A DNA stretch of 64,000 bases, from the NCBI RefSeq assembly GCF_050908995.1, contig NC_135120.1, forward strand, positions 22,891,433-22,955,432, written 5' to 3'. The notes under the pieces are model-generated. The model was not told where the DNA came from, did not search any database, and worked only from the letters and a program-made list of their open reading frames with translations. Of this stretch, positions 12,906 to 25,700 are shown piece by piece. The position numbers were made by a program, and so were the translations under genes. Position 1 is the first letter of the stretch. Every line of letters begins with the position of its first letter. The DNA comes from Andrena cerasifolii (lineage: Eukaryota > Arthropoda > Insecta > Hymenoptera > Andrenidae).

Positions 12906-13838
12906 CAAATAAATACAAATAGTTGTAGGCAGATACCGAAACACTTCGATACGTTCAATAGATTCCCGCTGGTGGAAGCTTTCTCCATCAAACGGGGTGA
13001 CTTGTTTTTCTACCCCGACTATAGGAGGTTTCTCTTTCTGCCGGCACACACCCTCCGCTCCTCGACCCCTCTCGCTTTTCTTGTTGCGTAGAGCTGGAGG
13101 TAAGGGAGGAGCAGCCGAAGAAAGGGCGAGATAATAGTGGAGAAGCCCAGCACCGTCGGCCACGCGAAATAAAGCGACGATCGTAATCCACCACGGGCTT
13201 TTCAATTACCGGAACTCTTCCCTTTCTCCCGCTCGTTCGTCCCTTCCTTCCTCCCCATTCCTGCTGGTTCGCCTGCTTCCACTTTGCCGCCACCTCTTTC
13301 CAACGCGCTTCCTTTCCGCCCCTCTATCTCTGGACCCCTATCCTGCAGTTTGACGGAGCGATAAAAATGTTTCCTCGTTCCCGTCCCTCCGTCGTAGATA
13401 TTCCGAAGGCACTTTATAGCGGGCTCTTTCTGTTTGCTTCTTATTTCTCAGTCGTTTCTTTCGCCGTCCCCTCCCTCCTCCACGTTGCAGCTGATGTCGT
13501 TTTATTCCGAGCCCCCTGCCTTCCGCGTCTTCTTTTCAATCGACCAACGAGCACACTTTGTCCTCTCGCGCGGCGTATCGAGAGCCAGCCGATCTCGTAT
13601 AAGATCCTGGCAACGCGGGGCCGAAAATCGGTGGAAATCCGACGACTCGATCGGTCGACGTTCTCGTCGAGATGTTCCCTCGTCGACCTCGTTCGATGCT
13701 GGCTCGTATTCCTCGCGGTATATGGTGATTGGCTGGCGATCTTTAGACGATTTCTTCGTGTTTCACTCCTCAGAGTGAATTTCCTAGTATTTCCTGGATC
13801 ATAGAACTACTTCGAACGTGGTTCCTTCTGGGGACATC
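12906..13838. other. Non-coding, pyrimidine-rich
   Basis: C/T-rich sequence between elements. The open frames at 13367-13804 look like composition effects. Confidence 0.6.
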
Positions 13839-13846
13839 TCTTAGGA

Positions 13847-14662
13847 CAGTGGCGAGCAACCTTTTCTCAGAAGTGGGCCACAAGTGGAAACCTAATACTC
13901 TACGCGGGCCGCGATATTAAATACATAAATATAACTAATCCAAGAATTTTAATTTATGGGCTGAATTTGTTATTTCTGACATTGATTTACAATAAAACGT
14001 TTTTTTTTTAACTTTGATGTACTGTTTATTAGCGATATATACACATTAATATATACTTACATATTATAATCTAAACAGGTACATGTACCTATATTTTTCT
14101 AATTAAATGAACGTAAATAACCACTGAGATTTAATTAATGAGATACTTGATTCTGTTTTTCATGAACCAGCTTGATAATATTAGGCGCGATATTTGAAAC
14201 TGCTACTCTAAGACAATTATTTAATCGTTCGTCATCGAGTCGATTTTTATTTATAAATAGATTCGCTGACACTACATTAGACGCATTGTGCTATTTAAAA
14301 ATAAATTTTAAAACCAAAAAGTAATGTTTCGCTTTGTACAAATTTTGTATTAAATAAATAAATCTACCAATTATATTTAATATCTATTTTTGCATTTACA
14401 CAAGTTTTGTATAAATTAGACAGGAATAATCATTCAGTTAAAGTTTTCTTGTGTTTTTGATAAATATTCTCAACATTATGCCAAAATTATAATTTTTGTA
14501 ATATCTTTTCAATTTCTCGAGAATTCTCGAGAATTCTCAAGAAATATGATCTCTTTTCTGATTTCTCGAGAAACAAAAAATATGGAGAAATCAGGAACTC
14601 TAACACAGGTCTGCGGCTGGCGGGCCAAATGCGGCCCACGATCCGCCAGTTGCTCATCACTG
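13847..14662. mobile_element. hAT element, CAGTGGCGAGCAAC termini
   Basis: A perfect 8-bp target duplication TCTTAGGA lies at 13839-13846 and 14663-14670. The ends are CAGTGGCGAGCAAC and GTTGCTCATCACTG, with the GGGCCGC-type subterminal sequence usual in hAT elements. It is 816 bp with no transposase frame and contains part of a second hAT family. Confidence 0.88.
14323..14602 (-). mobile_element. Truncated TTCTCGAGAA hAT miniature nested in another hAT
   Basis: Oriented opposite to the copy in the groucho intron. It shares AATGTTTCGCTTTGTACAAA through GAAATCAGGAACTCTA, but lacks the TAGTGTTCC terminus on the left. Confidence 0.8.
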
Positions 14663-14670
14663 TCTTAGGA

Positions 14671-17017
14671 AACATCTAATCAAATACATTGGATCGAATT
14701 CGGACGATTCCAATTTCTTCTCCTAACGAACGCTTCCCTGGCGGACCTCGTAAACCGGAAAAGCTTGCCACCGATCGTCGACGAACCGAGGCGAATTTAA
14801 TCACCGAAAAGTATCGAGTCGCCGAACTCACAGCTGTGCGACGGCGATCCTGCACCCCTCGGTCGCTGGGGGTGGGAAGGGGAGGGGGTCAGTGTCTGTT
14901 ACGAGCAATTTTCGCGATGCATCGTTGCGCGGAACCATCGTTAGCCGCCCCTAATGGAAAAAGAAAAAGCAATCGTCGCGGTTTCTGTATTCAATAAAGC
15001 CCCGGAGATGTGGAGGCCCGGCGTATCGGCCGCTGCGTGTGCATATAGCTGTGTACGTGTGATCCTGACCGAAAAAAGGGGCAGCACGCAGATAGCCAGC
15101 GGCCGAAGAAACGAAACGAAGCGAAACGAAACGAAAGAGCGGAAAACGAAGCGATTCGATGCATATTGCGTCGGTTTGCCGTTTCGCGATAGCGATACAT
15201 GGTAGCGTGTACGCTCGAGGCCGCCGTAAAACCGTCGCTGTCGTGGTTAGAAGTAATTGGCCGCAACGGTAACGTCGATGGGAAACGCAGCCGCTTCGAG
15301 GTCGGCCGAACGATAACGATAACAATAATATCGATCACCCGGCTTTGCGGCAAGGGCAAGGGACCAGGGAGGGGTTGACTAGAATCAGAGGTAGAGAGGG
15401 AGGGAGGGTTGGTTGGACCAGAGCCGTGTCTCGGGGGGTGGCGGCGGCGAAGCACTCCGGGGCGCGTTGTTGCATAAAATTGTAAAGCCCGGACCGACGG
15501 TGGCGGCGCCGAGCCGAGATAGCTGCAAACAGAGGCGAGTTAATTTAAAAATGCAAATTCCACCGCAGGGCTCCCTGGCCCGGCCGTTGAGTGGGGGTAG
15601 CGGCGGCGGGGGGAGGGAAAACAACGAGCAAGGGAAACGAGAAAAAGAGGGTACGAGGAGCGGGCGTGTGTAGCCGGTCGACGAGAGAAAACAGAGAGAA
15701 AACAGCGCGCCCCAGGCTCGAAACGAGAGAACGACGTCCCTATTTACCGTGGTGTATCTATAAATCATCCTGTCGTGGGTTTTTGTACGATTCGCGACAC
15801 CGTTCGTCGCTTGTAACGCGGAGATGACGATACGTCCGAGGGTCTCGCTTCCCCTGGTCCTGAGCGAGAAAAAGATTTTGTCGCTTGATCAGTTTTGTAC
15901 CAGGGTTAATTCGCTTGCTATTCTTAGGGTGGAGGCGGTGTGATTTAGTGCATCGATGTTGGGTAATAGAAATTTATGGCAATGGAGGATAATGGAAATT
16001 GGTAGAAGATTGATTACACCACGGATTTATGGACAATTCGAATCATCTTGTAGGTGTTATTTACTCCCGTTGTTTCGAGAAGGGAACTTGCAAAGGGGAA
16101 GGAGAATGTATTTCATGGATCAATTTTATGACGCAGGCAAGCGTAGTTTCGCCGTGACGTTGGTCAGGCAGCAGCCGGCTGTCTGACTAGGGAGCGTCTG
16201 TAACTACTGTGACGCAACGCGTTTACTTTCATCATCTTTTGACTGCTTGCGAAAACATTCAACAAGGAGTTTACGAGCCTTACAACAGTATAATCAGATT
16301 TATATAAATAGGGAAAGGAGGATCATAGTTTGCTGCCTTGTGCACCAAGTCAATTATTCCTTTTCCTCGGAAAAGGAAACAGTGTCCGGTATTTTATCGG
16401 CTTTATGCTTTCTCTATATTTGCAATGGCGTGACCAGTTTTGATAACAAATCACGGCACATGACATTTTGATTTCGACAAAGTGGAAACTGAATTGCGCG
16501 GCTCGCTTCTCATTCTTCTCCTATCAGACACGCGATTCTCGCGGTCGACACACGGGAAAAGCGAAAAAGCGAATTTCGGCCGAATAGCGTGGCAGCAGGT
16601 AGCGGTTCGACCACAGCGCGCGGAAATAAAAGTTCGCGTTCACTAATTGCCGCGATGATGGATGCGGGCGGTGACCCAGTGACACGTGGTTGATTCTGGA
16701 AATCGGTTGCTACTATCCCCGGTGGGACCATTAAAAATTCCATGCATCCTCGAGTGAGGTCGCCGTCCAATGTAGTCATGAGAACCAGCGGAATTACGCC
16801 TGCGCGTCAACTTCCCCATGCATCTTCCTCCTGTCACGTCGTTGGCCGTGATATTTGATAAATAAATCATCGATTATCGGGCGGAAGAAGTTCGATTTCG
16901 GCGCAAGACAATTCAGGTGGAATTAAAAAAGCTGAATATCGGAGAATCTTGACAGGCAACGTGCTATCCTGGTCGTTACGTGATTCTCGAAACAAAAGAA
17001 GATCAACCCCAATGTTT
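14671..17017. other. Non-coding, no gene seen
   Basis: Unique sequence with a short GAAAC pentamer repeat at about 15110-15145 and G-rich patches near 15430-15610. Confidence 0.55.
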
Positions 17018-17025
17018 CCTAAAAC

Positions 17026-17529
17026 TAGTGTTCCTTCTCGAGAATGATTCTCGACAATTTCTCGAGAAATTTTATAATTGCTAATTTCTTATTTCTCGAG
17101 AAATACTATAATTTCTAGGAAAAATATTATAAACCTCATTTATTTTCGTAAATGAATGTATTAATAGTTAATCGCGAACGTATAAGCACACCTACAATTT
17201 ATAATAAATCTTATTAATAACATTAGAACCTATATGAATTCCAATAGAAAATCACAGTACAGAAGATTCGATATTATTAACTGCTGAAGGTAGTCTTAAA
17301 TTCTTATTTAAAAATTTAGAAAAATTGTATACTGAATTAAGTACCTAATGAGTTTCTTGTGGCTATTAAAGAAGAAATATAGAAAAGAGGAGATAAGGAG
17401 ATAAATATTCCAAATATATTTTTGCAATATTTTTTTCTATTTCTCGGGAATTCTCGAGAATTCTCAAGAAACATGATCTCACTTCTGATTTCTCGAGAAA
17501 CAAAAAATATGGAGAAATCAGGAACACTA
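17026..17529. mobile_element. Intact hAT miniature element with TTCTCGAGAA palindromes
   Basis: A perfect 8-bp duplication CCTAAAAC lies at 17018-17025 and 17530-17537. Termini are TAGTGTTCC and GGAACACTA. The 10-bp palindrome TTCTCGAGAA, or close variants, is repeated near both ends. It is 504 bp with no protein-coding content. Confidence 0.93.
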
Positions 17530-17537
17530 CCTAAAAC

Positions 17538-19555
17538 CGTCTGGTTACTCCACGAATCGATTCTCGTCGTTTGACTGCACTGACGGACAGGAATTCGTTG
17601 CCGGGAAGAGCCAGCAATTTGCCAGCCACAAATTAAACGTCCGAAAAGAATGCATTTCGTGATCCGATTCCCGGAGAAGCTCTTTATCCATGATCCCTGG
17701 AGTAGTTGGGACCGATTTTCCCCGAATGTGTCGGGTCGGGTTGAGAACCTCTGAGTGCAATCTTGTACCAACTGGGGTTTGCGGGGTCTTGGGAGACGCG
17801 ACTTCGGTTCGTAACCTCCTCTCTCGGGGTCCTGGCTACGACGAGGGTGGAGTGAGGAATAGGGAAACAGGCGGCGTGGGTTGGTCGACGTGGAATACCG
17901 TGGGGTGAGTAGTAAGGAGACTACTTGCCGAGTAGTAGGAGGTCGGGGGTGGAAAGGAAGGAGGAAGAAAGAGTAGGCACGGAGGGATGGGGTAGTCGGT
18001 GGCTTGGGATATATCCGTAAGGTCGGGGGCTGGTTCGGTGGTGTGGGGTGTGGCGGTGGTTGGGCTGAGACGAGGCGCCGTGGTGAAGGAGTCGCTCACT
18101 CACTTACCACCCTCATGGCTCCGACCGCCAACCCCAATACCACGCACACCACCAGCCTCCTCTTTCCCTTCCTCGTCACTCCATCCTCTCGACAACCGCC
18201 ACCACCATCTCTGCCTGCACCACGGCGGCTGCCGCTGCTGCTACTGCTTGCCAAGTTGCCTGCCTGCCGGCAGACCAAGTCCTCCCTAACACTACAAAGT
18301 CTATATATCCACGGTGTACCCAACGGCCCACCCCGCTTTTCTGCCTCTCACTCCTTTTCAGGCCACCCCTTTGAGAGGTACCGACCCCCATATTGATCGT
18401 GGCGCGAACCCTCTTCGCTGGAAAGGCTGCTGCCGCGCGATCCCGACGGGCTCTAGGTGTAAGTAAACTTACGCGAATGAAGGTCGGGTCCGGGTACGTA
18501 TGTACGTACCGTCGCTTCCTGGGCTGAAGAGCACATACGAAGGAAGCAAGAGGTGAGAAATGGCGAACGAGCGGTGGGAGGGAGATGAGAATCCTCGTGA
18601 CGAAACAGAGAGTGCTTTCGGTGTTTCAGCGCGAGACGATGCGCTCGCAACGGGGCAGATAAGTCTTCTGAATACACCGGGGAGGCTGGTGTATGGAATT
18701 GCGGGGAAGAAAAAGTATCCGGGAACGATGGAGGATGCCTGCTAACCGATTGTGTCGGGAATATTACACGGTCCGCGAAGCACTATAAATACGGAATCCA
18801 ATGGCACACAATGGAACAGGAAATTAACCCCTTCACACTGCCCTCCGCGTTTTCCAATACGATCCGTACCGTGTGGAACAGAACTGACTGACAACTGATA
18901 CAGCCTCGAAATAACATTGCCCAGTCTACAAACATCGTTGATTAGATTGCCTTGTGAATACGAATTCCTCAGGGGATGAAAAGGATTAAAAGACACCGCG
19001 TAAAACAGCTCGGTGAAGGTGCTGCATCGTTTCGAAAGCAGAAATGGTCGACGCCGTTCGACGAGCTGCGGCATAAAAATTCTATGACACGTGGAAACTT
19101 TGGCGATGACGATTCATACGGTGGCCATTATCCGCGCGGAGCCAGAAGCTACCGGGTTCTGCGGGACTTATCTCGCGCTAACCATCTTCCTGCCAACATA
19201 AATCCAAGATCTTCGAGATTCCTCGCATTTTTATGATAATGCCCCCGCGCCACTTCGTATTCCTGTCGCGCGAGATGCCTCTTCCGTTCTTCCTTCGAAG
19301 GCGAGGATCGTTCTGGGAAATATCCAGTCGAACCCGTTCCCCTCTCGCGACCGTGTTTTCTTTTTACCGTCGATTTATCCTGGAAGGAGCGGCGAGGCGC
19401 TGCACTCCTCGTCAGGCTTTCCTTTCCAGGAACACGACAGCCGTAACCAGACCGACTCCCGTGGCTTTCTCGCCTGGATAAATAGTGACTTGCCATTACC
19501 GGGTAACGAGAGAAGGGGTGGGTTTCTTCGTTGCCCCCGTGCGCAGTGGAAACCG

Positions 19556-19561
<6 letters not shown>
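17538..19561. other. Non-coding with strong local strand skew
   Basis: About 17840-18100 is G/T- and G/A-rich, and about 18100-18300 is C-rich on the same strand. No conserved protein is encoded. Confidence 0.55.

Positions 19562-19642
<81 letters not shown>
19562..19642. repeat. (CT)n microsatellite, left of retrotransposon
   Basis: An uninterrupted CT run of about 80 bp ends immediately before the truncated retrotransposon. Confidence 0.97.
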
Positions 19643-19645
<3 letters not shown>

Positions 19646-20576
19646 CTCTATGTAATATAAAAATGTTTGCAGACGATACCTTAATATATGTAACAGGTGA
19701 GAGTAGTATGGAGATTGAGAGGAAAATGAATGTAACATTTAACGTAGTGGAAGAATGGATGAATATTAACAGACTGAAGATGAATGCAGGGAAAACGATA
19801 TATATGATAGTTAGAAATATAAGAAAGGAGTTAGGAGGTAGTATGGCTGTGAAATGCTTGGATAAAACTGAAATAGAACGGGTGGAAATGATGAAGTATC
19901 TAGGCGTAATGATTGACGATAGACTACGATTTACAGAACATTGTGATTATATGCTAAAGAAAATAGGGAAGAAAATAAGTTTTCTGAATCGAGTGGGAAA
20001 TTATATTACAGCATATACTAGATGTACTATATACAAGACAATCATGGCACCTCATTTTGAGTATTGCGCGACGTTATTAATTAATATGGGGGAAACACAG
20101 ATAGGTAGGCTGCAAAAATCTCAGAACCGGGCCATGAGAGTCATATTGCAATGTGACAGACGAACCAAAGTCGAAAATATGCTGCAAGCGTTGCAGTTTA
20201 TGGCTATAAAGACAGAGGCTGTACTATAACATGTGTATATTTGTTTTTAAGATTTTTAAAAATATATGCTCGGAGCATTTAAGAAATAGGCTAGGAATAG
20301 TGGGCTATGAAAGTGCAATGCAAACAAGGCAAGCGGGGAATATTGCAGTTGAATTTCGTAAAACGTGAAGTGCCCCAAAAAGTCTATTTTATGAAGGAGT
20401 ATTAATGTATAATGCACTGCCAGACGAAGTAAAACGCTGTGGAAGTTTAGGCATATTTAAGAGAATGGTAAAGGAATTCGTTACAACAAACGTAACGTAA
20501 TCCCATAAAGCTTCCAGATATAAGTGTACTCGAAAATAGTTGAGAAAGCTAATAAATAATCAATCAATCAATCAAT

Positions 20577-20580
<4 letters not shown>
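19643..20580 (+). mobile_element. 5'-truncated non-LTR retrotransposon
   Basis: The reverse-transcriptase frame runs from 19663 and starts at the catalytic motif FADDTLIYVTGES. Downstream are MNINRLKMNAGKT, MMKYLGVMIDDRLRF and RMFE-like thumb sequence, then ALPDEVKRCGSLGIFKRMVK before a stop at 20498-20500. A frameshift near 20220 and an internal stop near 20368 break it. The element ends with (CAAT)n at 20561-20580. Everything upstream of the FADD motif is missing, as expected for incomplete reverse transcription. The clade (Jockey-like or related) is uncertain. Confidence 0.88.

Positions 20581-20631
<51 letters not shown>
20581..20631. repeat. (CT)n microsatellite, right of retrotransposon
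   Basis: The CT run resumes directly after the (CAAT)n tail, so the element sits between two stretches of the same repeat. Confidence 0.97.
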
Positions 20632-20634
<3 letters not shown>

Positions 20635-22614
20635 CGAGTTCTTTTCGTTTCTGGAAAACTCGAACGGGGCACATAACACGGCTCCTCGGGGGATTCCTTC
20701 CTCCCTTTGAGAAGTCGTTGGTACGTGAGCGCGTGTGCGTGTTTTCGCCCTCCTCCCCTCGACTCACTTTTTCCCCGAGTCAACTGACGTCGCTTCCCGC
20801 CCAGAAACGAGACACCAAGGTGAATCTTTCGATGTCGTCTCATTGTCTGCGCCGCGTGCCTCCGCGCGCCTCCTGCATTTGCGAGATTCTGCCCACCGTG
20901 CCTAGCTTTTACGAAGGTATGAGGCGGAGGATCGAATTACCTCGTGTCGGCTGAACCTTGGAGCAACGGTTCAGCGAGGATCTAAATCTCGACCATCGAT
21001 TGAGGAGGGCAATGATGCCTTCTGGTAAGAACACGTGAAATATTCTATCGAAGCTACCGATGTAATTCAAGCCCATTGAGAGATCATTACCATTGACGAG
21101 AGGAACAGATCCCACAGGTGTATATCAAGCAATAGAACGCCGTCAAGCTCCCGTTGCAATTGCCGCGCGCGATTAGCCAGCTGAGTCGCTCGAAAAGAAT
21201 GCCACTCTGCCCCGAACGGCCATCTAAATCACTAGCTGCCCTATTTCGTTTCTTCCCGCGTCGACGCATGAATCCTCACGACGTCGCTGACGTTGGAAGG
21301 AAGGGATGATGCCGAGAGAGGCGTCGGGGTAATGGAGCGAGCCAGAGGTGCCAGTGGATGAGAGACGAAGGGTAATTGAGAAGAGGAGATTTACTTCGGG
21401 GTCGAGAGAGGCTGCGAGAGGGTAGTTTACGATGTTGCTCTGGATGGGGCGCGCAGTTATCGGGGACAGGAAAGGGGCTCACGCGCGCACACCGCTGTGC
21501 GGGCGAAGAGGAAGGAGACACCGCCATTCGCCGTATCGGCGACAAAACTGTCGCTCGTAAAACTTCCTGCCGATAATATCATCGTTGCCGGGACCTCGGT
21601 ATCTCGAAGGTATTGGCAGCAGGCTTTTCGTCGTGCTTCACTAGGCAACTGACGTTCACTCTCTGTTATCGTCCCTATTCTATGGAAAAGGAACTCGAGG
21701 GGGTGGATGGTCTGAGAATTAATAGGCTCGATTGAGTCCCGATAGTGGCTGATATAGAAGCGTAAATTCAGCTAAATCGTTTCTTCGCTCAACGGAGAGG
21801 AGTGGGGGTGGTGCTTGGGGAAGCTTGTGTTGTTATGCAAATTTTCTAAATGAAATGGCAATTTTTCTATTTTTACTTCTAGCTCCTTTTAACCGAGTCA
21901 ACGGTTTTCCGTATTATTTGCTTAACCTCTTTCGCCCGCTGTGGAGGAAGAATGCCAGAGGAAATAGAAAGAGGGGCACGTAATTTAATTGCTTCCTGGA
22001 ACATCGAGGGGCAAATATTTTATTCAATCGAGAGACGAGGATGAATTTGATCGCTTCGCCGGTCGACCGTTTTCGTTATTTCCGTTCCCGAACCTCCAGA
22101 TCGAGGTATCGCTGTCTATAAAAAGCTTGGATGAAATCGACAGGATCGTCTTAAGCCAGGCGAAAGTGGGCTGTATACGGCCTCGGCGAAAGATTCCCCG
22201 TGATAAAGCTTAACGCTCGTTTTATGGCTCTCTGCATGGAGCAACCATCTCTTGGCGAATACGCGCATCGTCGAGCATCTACGTAACTCCAAAACGATTA
22301 CCTTTATCTGGCAGTGTTTGCCGGCGATAAGGAATCGAAGCTGTTACGCGAATAGATTCGGCCAAACAGAGCGCGAACTTATTTGCTCTGTCTACTTGAA
22401 ATACACCGCTAAGTGATTTTTGTAATTACCTAATAGGAGACCTTGCAAGGTTTATTCAAGTGGCTTTTTAAAATCTCTGGTATCACTGTACCGACATTTA
22501 CTGCTATCAAACGTAAGACTGCGATTTGGTATGCTTAACTGCCTTGTAACAAATACAAAACGACCACGAGGCAAAAAGCACCAGCCTAATTTCTTTTTAC
22601 CCGTTCTGTTGCAG
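20632..22614 (+). other. Sequence directly upstream of groucho exon A, probably intron
   Basis: The exon at 22615 begins with an acceptor site, so this must be intron at its 3' end. No Groucho Q or GP coding sequence was recognised. Confidence 0.55.
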
Positions 22615-22740
22615 AGAAACTCGATATCGCCCGCCGAGCGCGAAAAGTACAGCAGGCCGCGGAGCCCTCCAGACGCCCAGCACCACGACCACATGCACCT
22701 GAAGAAGATGAAGAAGGAGCACGACAAGGACATAGGCCAT
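22615..22740 (+). CDS. gro: groucho exon A (CcN region)
   Basis: This internal exon of 42 codons starts in phase 0 after a TTGCAG acceptor and ends at a GTAGGT donor. It encodes RNSISPAEREKY followed by a His/Lys-rich stretch ending KDIGH. This is the part of Groucho that holds phosphorylation and nuclear-localisation signals in family members. Confidence 0.93.
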
Positions 22741-25700
22741 GTAGGTATTCGGGGTGATTCCCCGTGCCGTACCACCGATGGTTATTAATTAAGACAAGAG
22801 CTCCTGATTTCTCCATATTTTTTGTTTCTCGAGAAATCAGAAAAGAGATCATATTTCTTGAGAATTCTCGAGAAATTGAGAAAAATATTGCAATAATTAT
22901 ATTTTTGGAATAATGTTGATAATATTTATCAAAAACACAAGAAAACTTTAACTAAATGATTATTCCTGTCGAATTTATACAAAACTTGTGTAAATGAAAA
23001 ATAGATACAAAATTTGTACAAAGCGAAACATTCTCGAGAAGGAACACTAATTAAGACGTACCCGTTTGCCCCGATAGCAAAGCGATGGTGAAAAGAGCGA
23101 CCAGGATTTAGTGGTGGACGATGCCAGCGAAGGACCAGCGAGTCCTGCAGCGAACGGCACCTCGTCACCAAGGGAGAACGGCCTGGACAAACTCGGCCCA
23201 TCCTCGGTGCCTTTGAGCAGCCAGGTGAAGAAAGAAGTGCCACCACCATCACCGAGGAGCGGTACCAGCAGCAACGCCAGCACCCCCTCAGCCAAGAAGA
23301 TGGAGGAACGGGAGAAACCGACCACACCGATCTCTAAACCTGTCACACCCACGTCTGCTGGTACGTTCTTTCTCGTTACTGGTACGGTAATCGATTAAGA
23401 GTGGCTAGTTTAGTGGATATTCGAAGTGTAGGGATAACTTTGTAGTTTCGCTTTTATGAAGGTAGAAAACACTGTGACACTTTTGGGAGCGCAGAGGAAA
23501 CGAAATTGATTGTCAAGGGCAGTGGGCCTTATAGCTCTCGTTGTGTGTTCGCTGTACGTGGAAGATGGAAAATACTTTCCGCGTCTGACGATAAATGTAT
23601 GGTCGACAGGTGGTAGCAGCTCCGGGTCCGGTGGTCTGAAACCATCGAGTTCCAGCAAACCGCTGGTCTCGGCCTCGGCGGTCGGCCCTTATCCGCCACA
23701 CTATCCGCCACCACATCATCCACCCGCAGGACCTCATGCGGACATGTTGGGTTATCCTCCGGGAGCCCTGAATGGATATCCCACAAGACCGCCTCTTCAG
23801 CAACTCTACGATCCTCACGGAGCCATGAGGGCACCTCTTGGACCTTTCGGCGTGCCCGGTGGCAAACCGTAAGTAACTCAACCCTTACTATCTTCTTAAG
23901 CGTCCACTCGTAATCATCCATCCCGTTCTAATTTTAATTCTAAGGGTAAACGCAGCGATGATTCTAGAAACCTCGCGTCGACGTGGTACCCTCGTTTCCA
24001 CAGCAATTCAATTCTCTTTTACGTGACCAATTGCCTTCCGCAATACGCGCAATTATTTTCTCAAGCTGTTGAAGATACGAAGAAGTATCTATCGTTTCGT
24101 GGGAAAATTTCGCAGCAAGCGATTAAAATCAACGGCGCGATTTATTTATCTCGCGAAATGCGCCCTCAGAGATGATCTCTTTTGTTTCGCAGAGCGTACA
24201 GTTTCCACGTATCGAGCGAAGGCCAGATGCAGCCAGTGCCCTTTCCACCTGATGCTCTAATTGGACAAGGAATACCGCGTCACGCGCGCCAAATAAATAC
24301 CCTGACACACGGGGAGGTGGTGTGCGCCGTAACGATCTCGAATCCGACTAAATACGTTTACACCGGTGGCAAAGGATGCGTCAAGGTCTGGGACATCAAT
24401 CAGGGCGGCAGCGGCAGCGCGAAACACGTTTCGCAGCTTGATTGCTTGCAACGAGACAACTACATCAGGTTGGTTAAACGTTACCGCGGCACATGACGCA
24501 TTAACTTTCCACTCCGTCTGGCAAACGCGATTCGCTACTGAATAAATCCTGATCACCGCACGCCGTGTACCATTACGGTCACGTTTAGCAAAACGTATGT
24601 TACGCGAAATAATTACACGACCCCCGGCTGGCGTCCTCGTTGCTTTATTCTTGTTTCTCAAATAATCTACCTTCCGAGATAAATCCGGCCTCAAAGAAAG
24701 TGAATCGCTGAGGTCGATTAACCCTGTCCGTGCTGCGGGCACACACCCGAGCACGTGCACTCGGAGCGCGCTATGCGCATTTCAAGCTTCAGCACTGATA
24801 GGCTCCATTGACAGGCACTGATTTCAGTTAATACTCTAATTATACTAGGGGGCAGCTTTATAAGCACATCCAAGGCTACTATCCTCCTTCTCCTCCACAC
24901 CACTAATTATCATTGTATCGTCTTATCGTAGAAGATACTAGAACCATACGAAAAGACGACTAGCGATGAGGCCTGGCTGAGAAGGTGGGTAGAGCTGCTT
25001 GGCCTTGTAGCCACCTAGAAAGTTGCTCCCTAGAATTAGCTACAAGTGGCGGAGCGGAAACTGACCAACTGAACTGTGTTCCTTTTCCTCTGAGAACAGA
25101 TCAGTAAAGCTGCTACCGGACGGCAGAACACTGATAGTCGGTGGTGAGGCGAGCAATCTGAGCATCTGGGACCTGGCGAGCCCAACGCCCCGGATCAAGG
25201 CGGAACTCACCTCGAACGCACCGGCGTGTTACGCTCTGGCCATCTCCCCAGACTCGAAGGTCTGCTTCAGCTGCTGCAGCGACGGCAATATCGCCGTCTG
25301 GGATCTCCAGAATCAGTCGTTGGTCAGACAATTCCAAGGGCACACGGACGGCGCCTCGTGCATCGACATCTCCGCGGACGGCTCGAAATTGTGGACCGGC
25401 GGCTTGGACAACACCGTCCGCTCCTGGGACTTGCGAGAGGGCAGGCAGCTCCAGCAGCACGACTTCACCTCGCAGATATTCTCGCTGGGCTACTGTCCCA
25501 CGGGAGAGTGGCTGGCCGTGGGCATGGAGAACTCGAACGTGGAGGTGCTGCACGCCACGAAACCGGACAAATATCAGCTTCATTTGCACGAGTCCTGTGT
25601 ACTTTCGTTACGCTTCGCTACCTGCGGCAAATGGTTCGTCTCCACCGGCAAGGATAATTTACTCAACGCGTGGCGCACACCTTACGGTGCCTCGATATTC

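Noticed and set aside
17445..17475. TTCTCGAGAA arrays as heat-shock elements
   Set aside because: The spacing does not give alternating nGAAn/nTTCn pentamers. The arrays occur only in hAT element copies.
18100..18396. Pro-rich frame considered as a groucho GP-region exon
   Set aside because: Lacks any Groucho-specific words and has no splice sites in a matching phase.
19496..19738. Open frame with a long Arg-Glu repeat
   Set aside because: It is only the (CT)n microsatellite read on the minus strand; the same applies to the repeats at 20576-20843 and 39042-39536.
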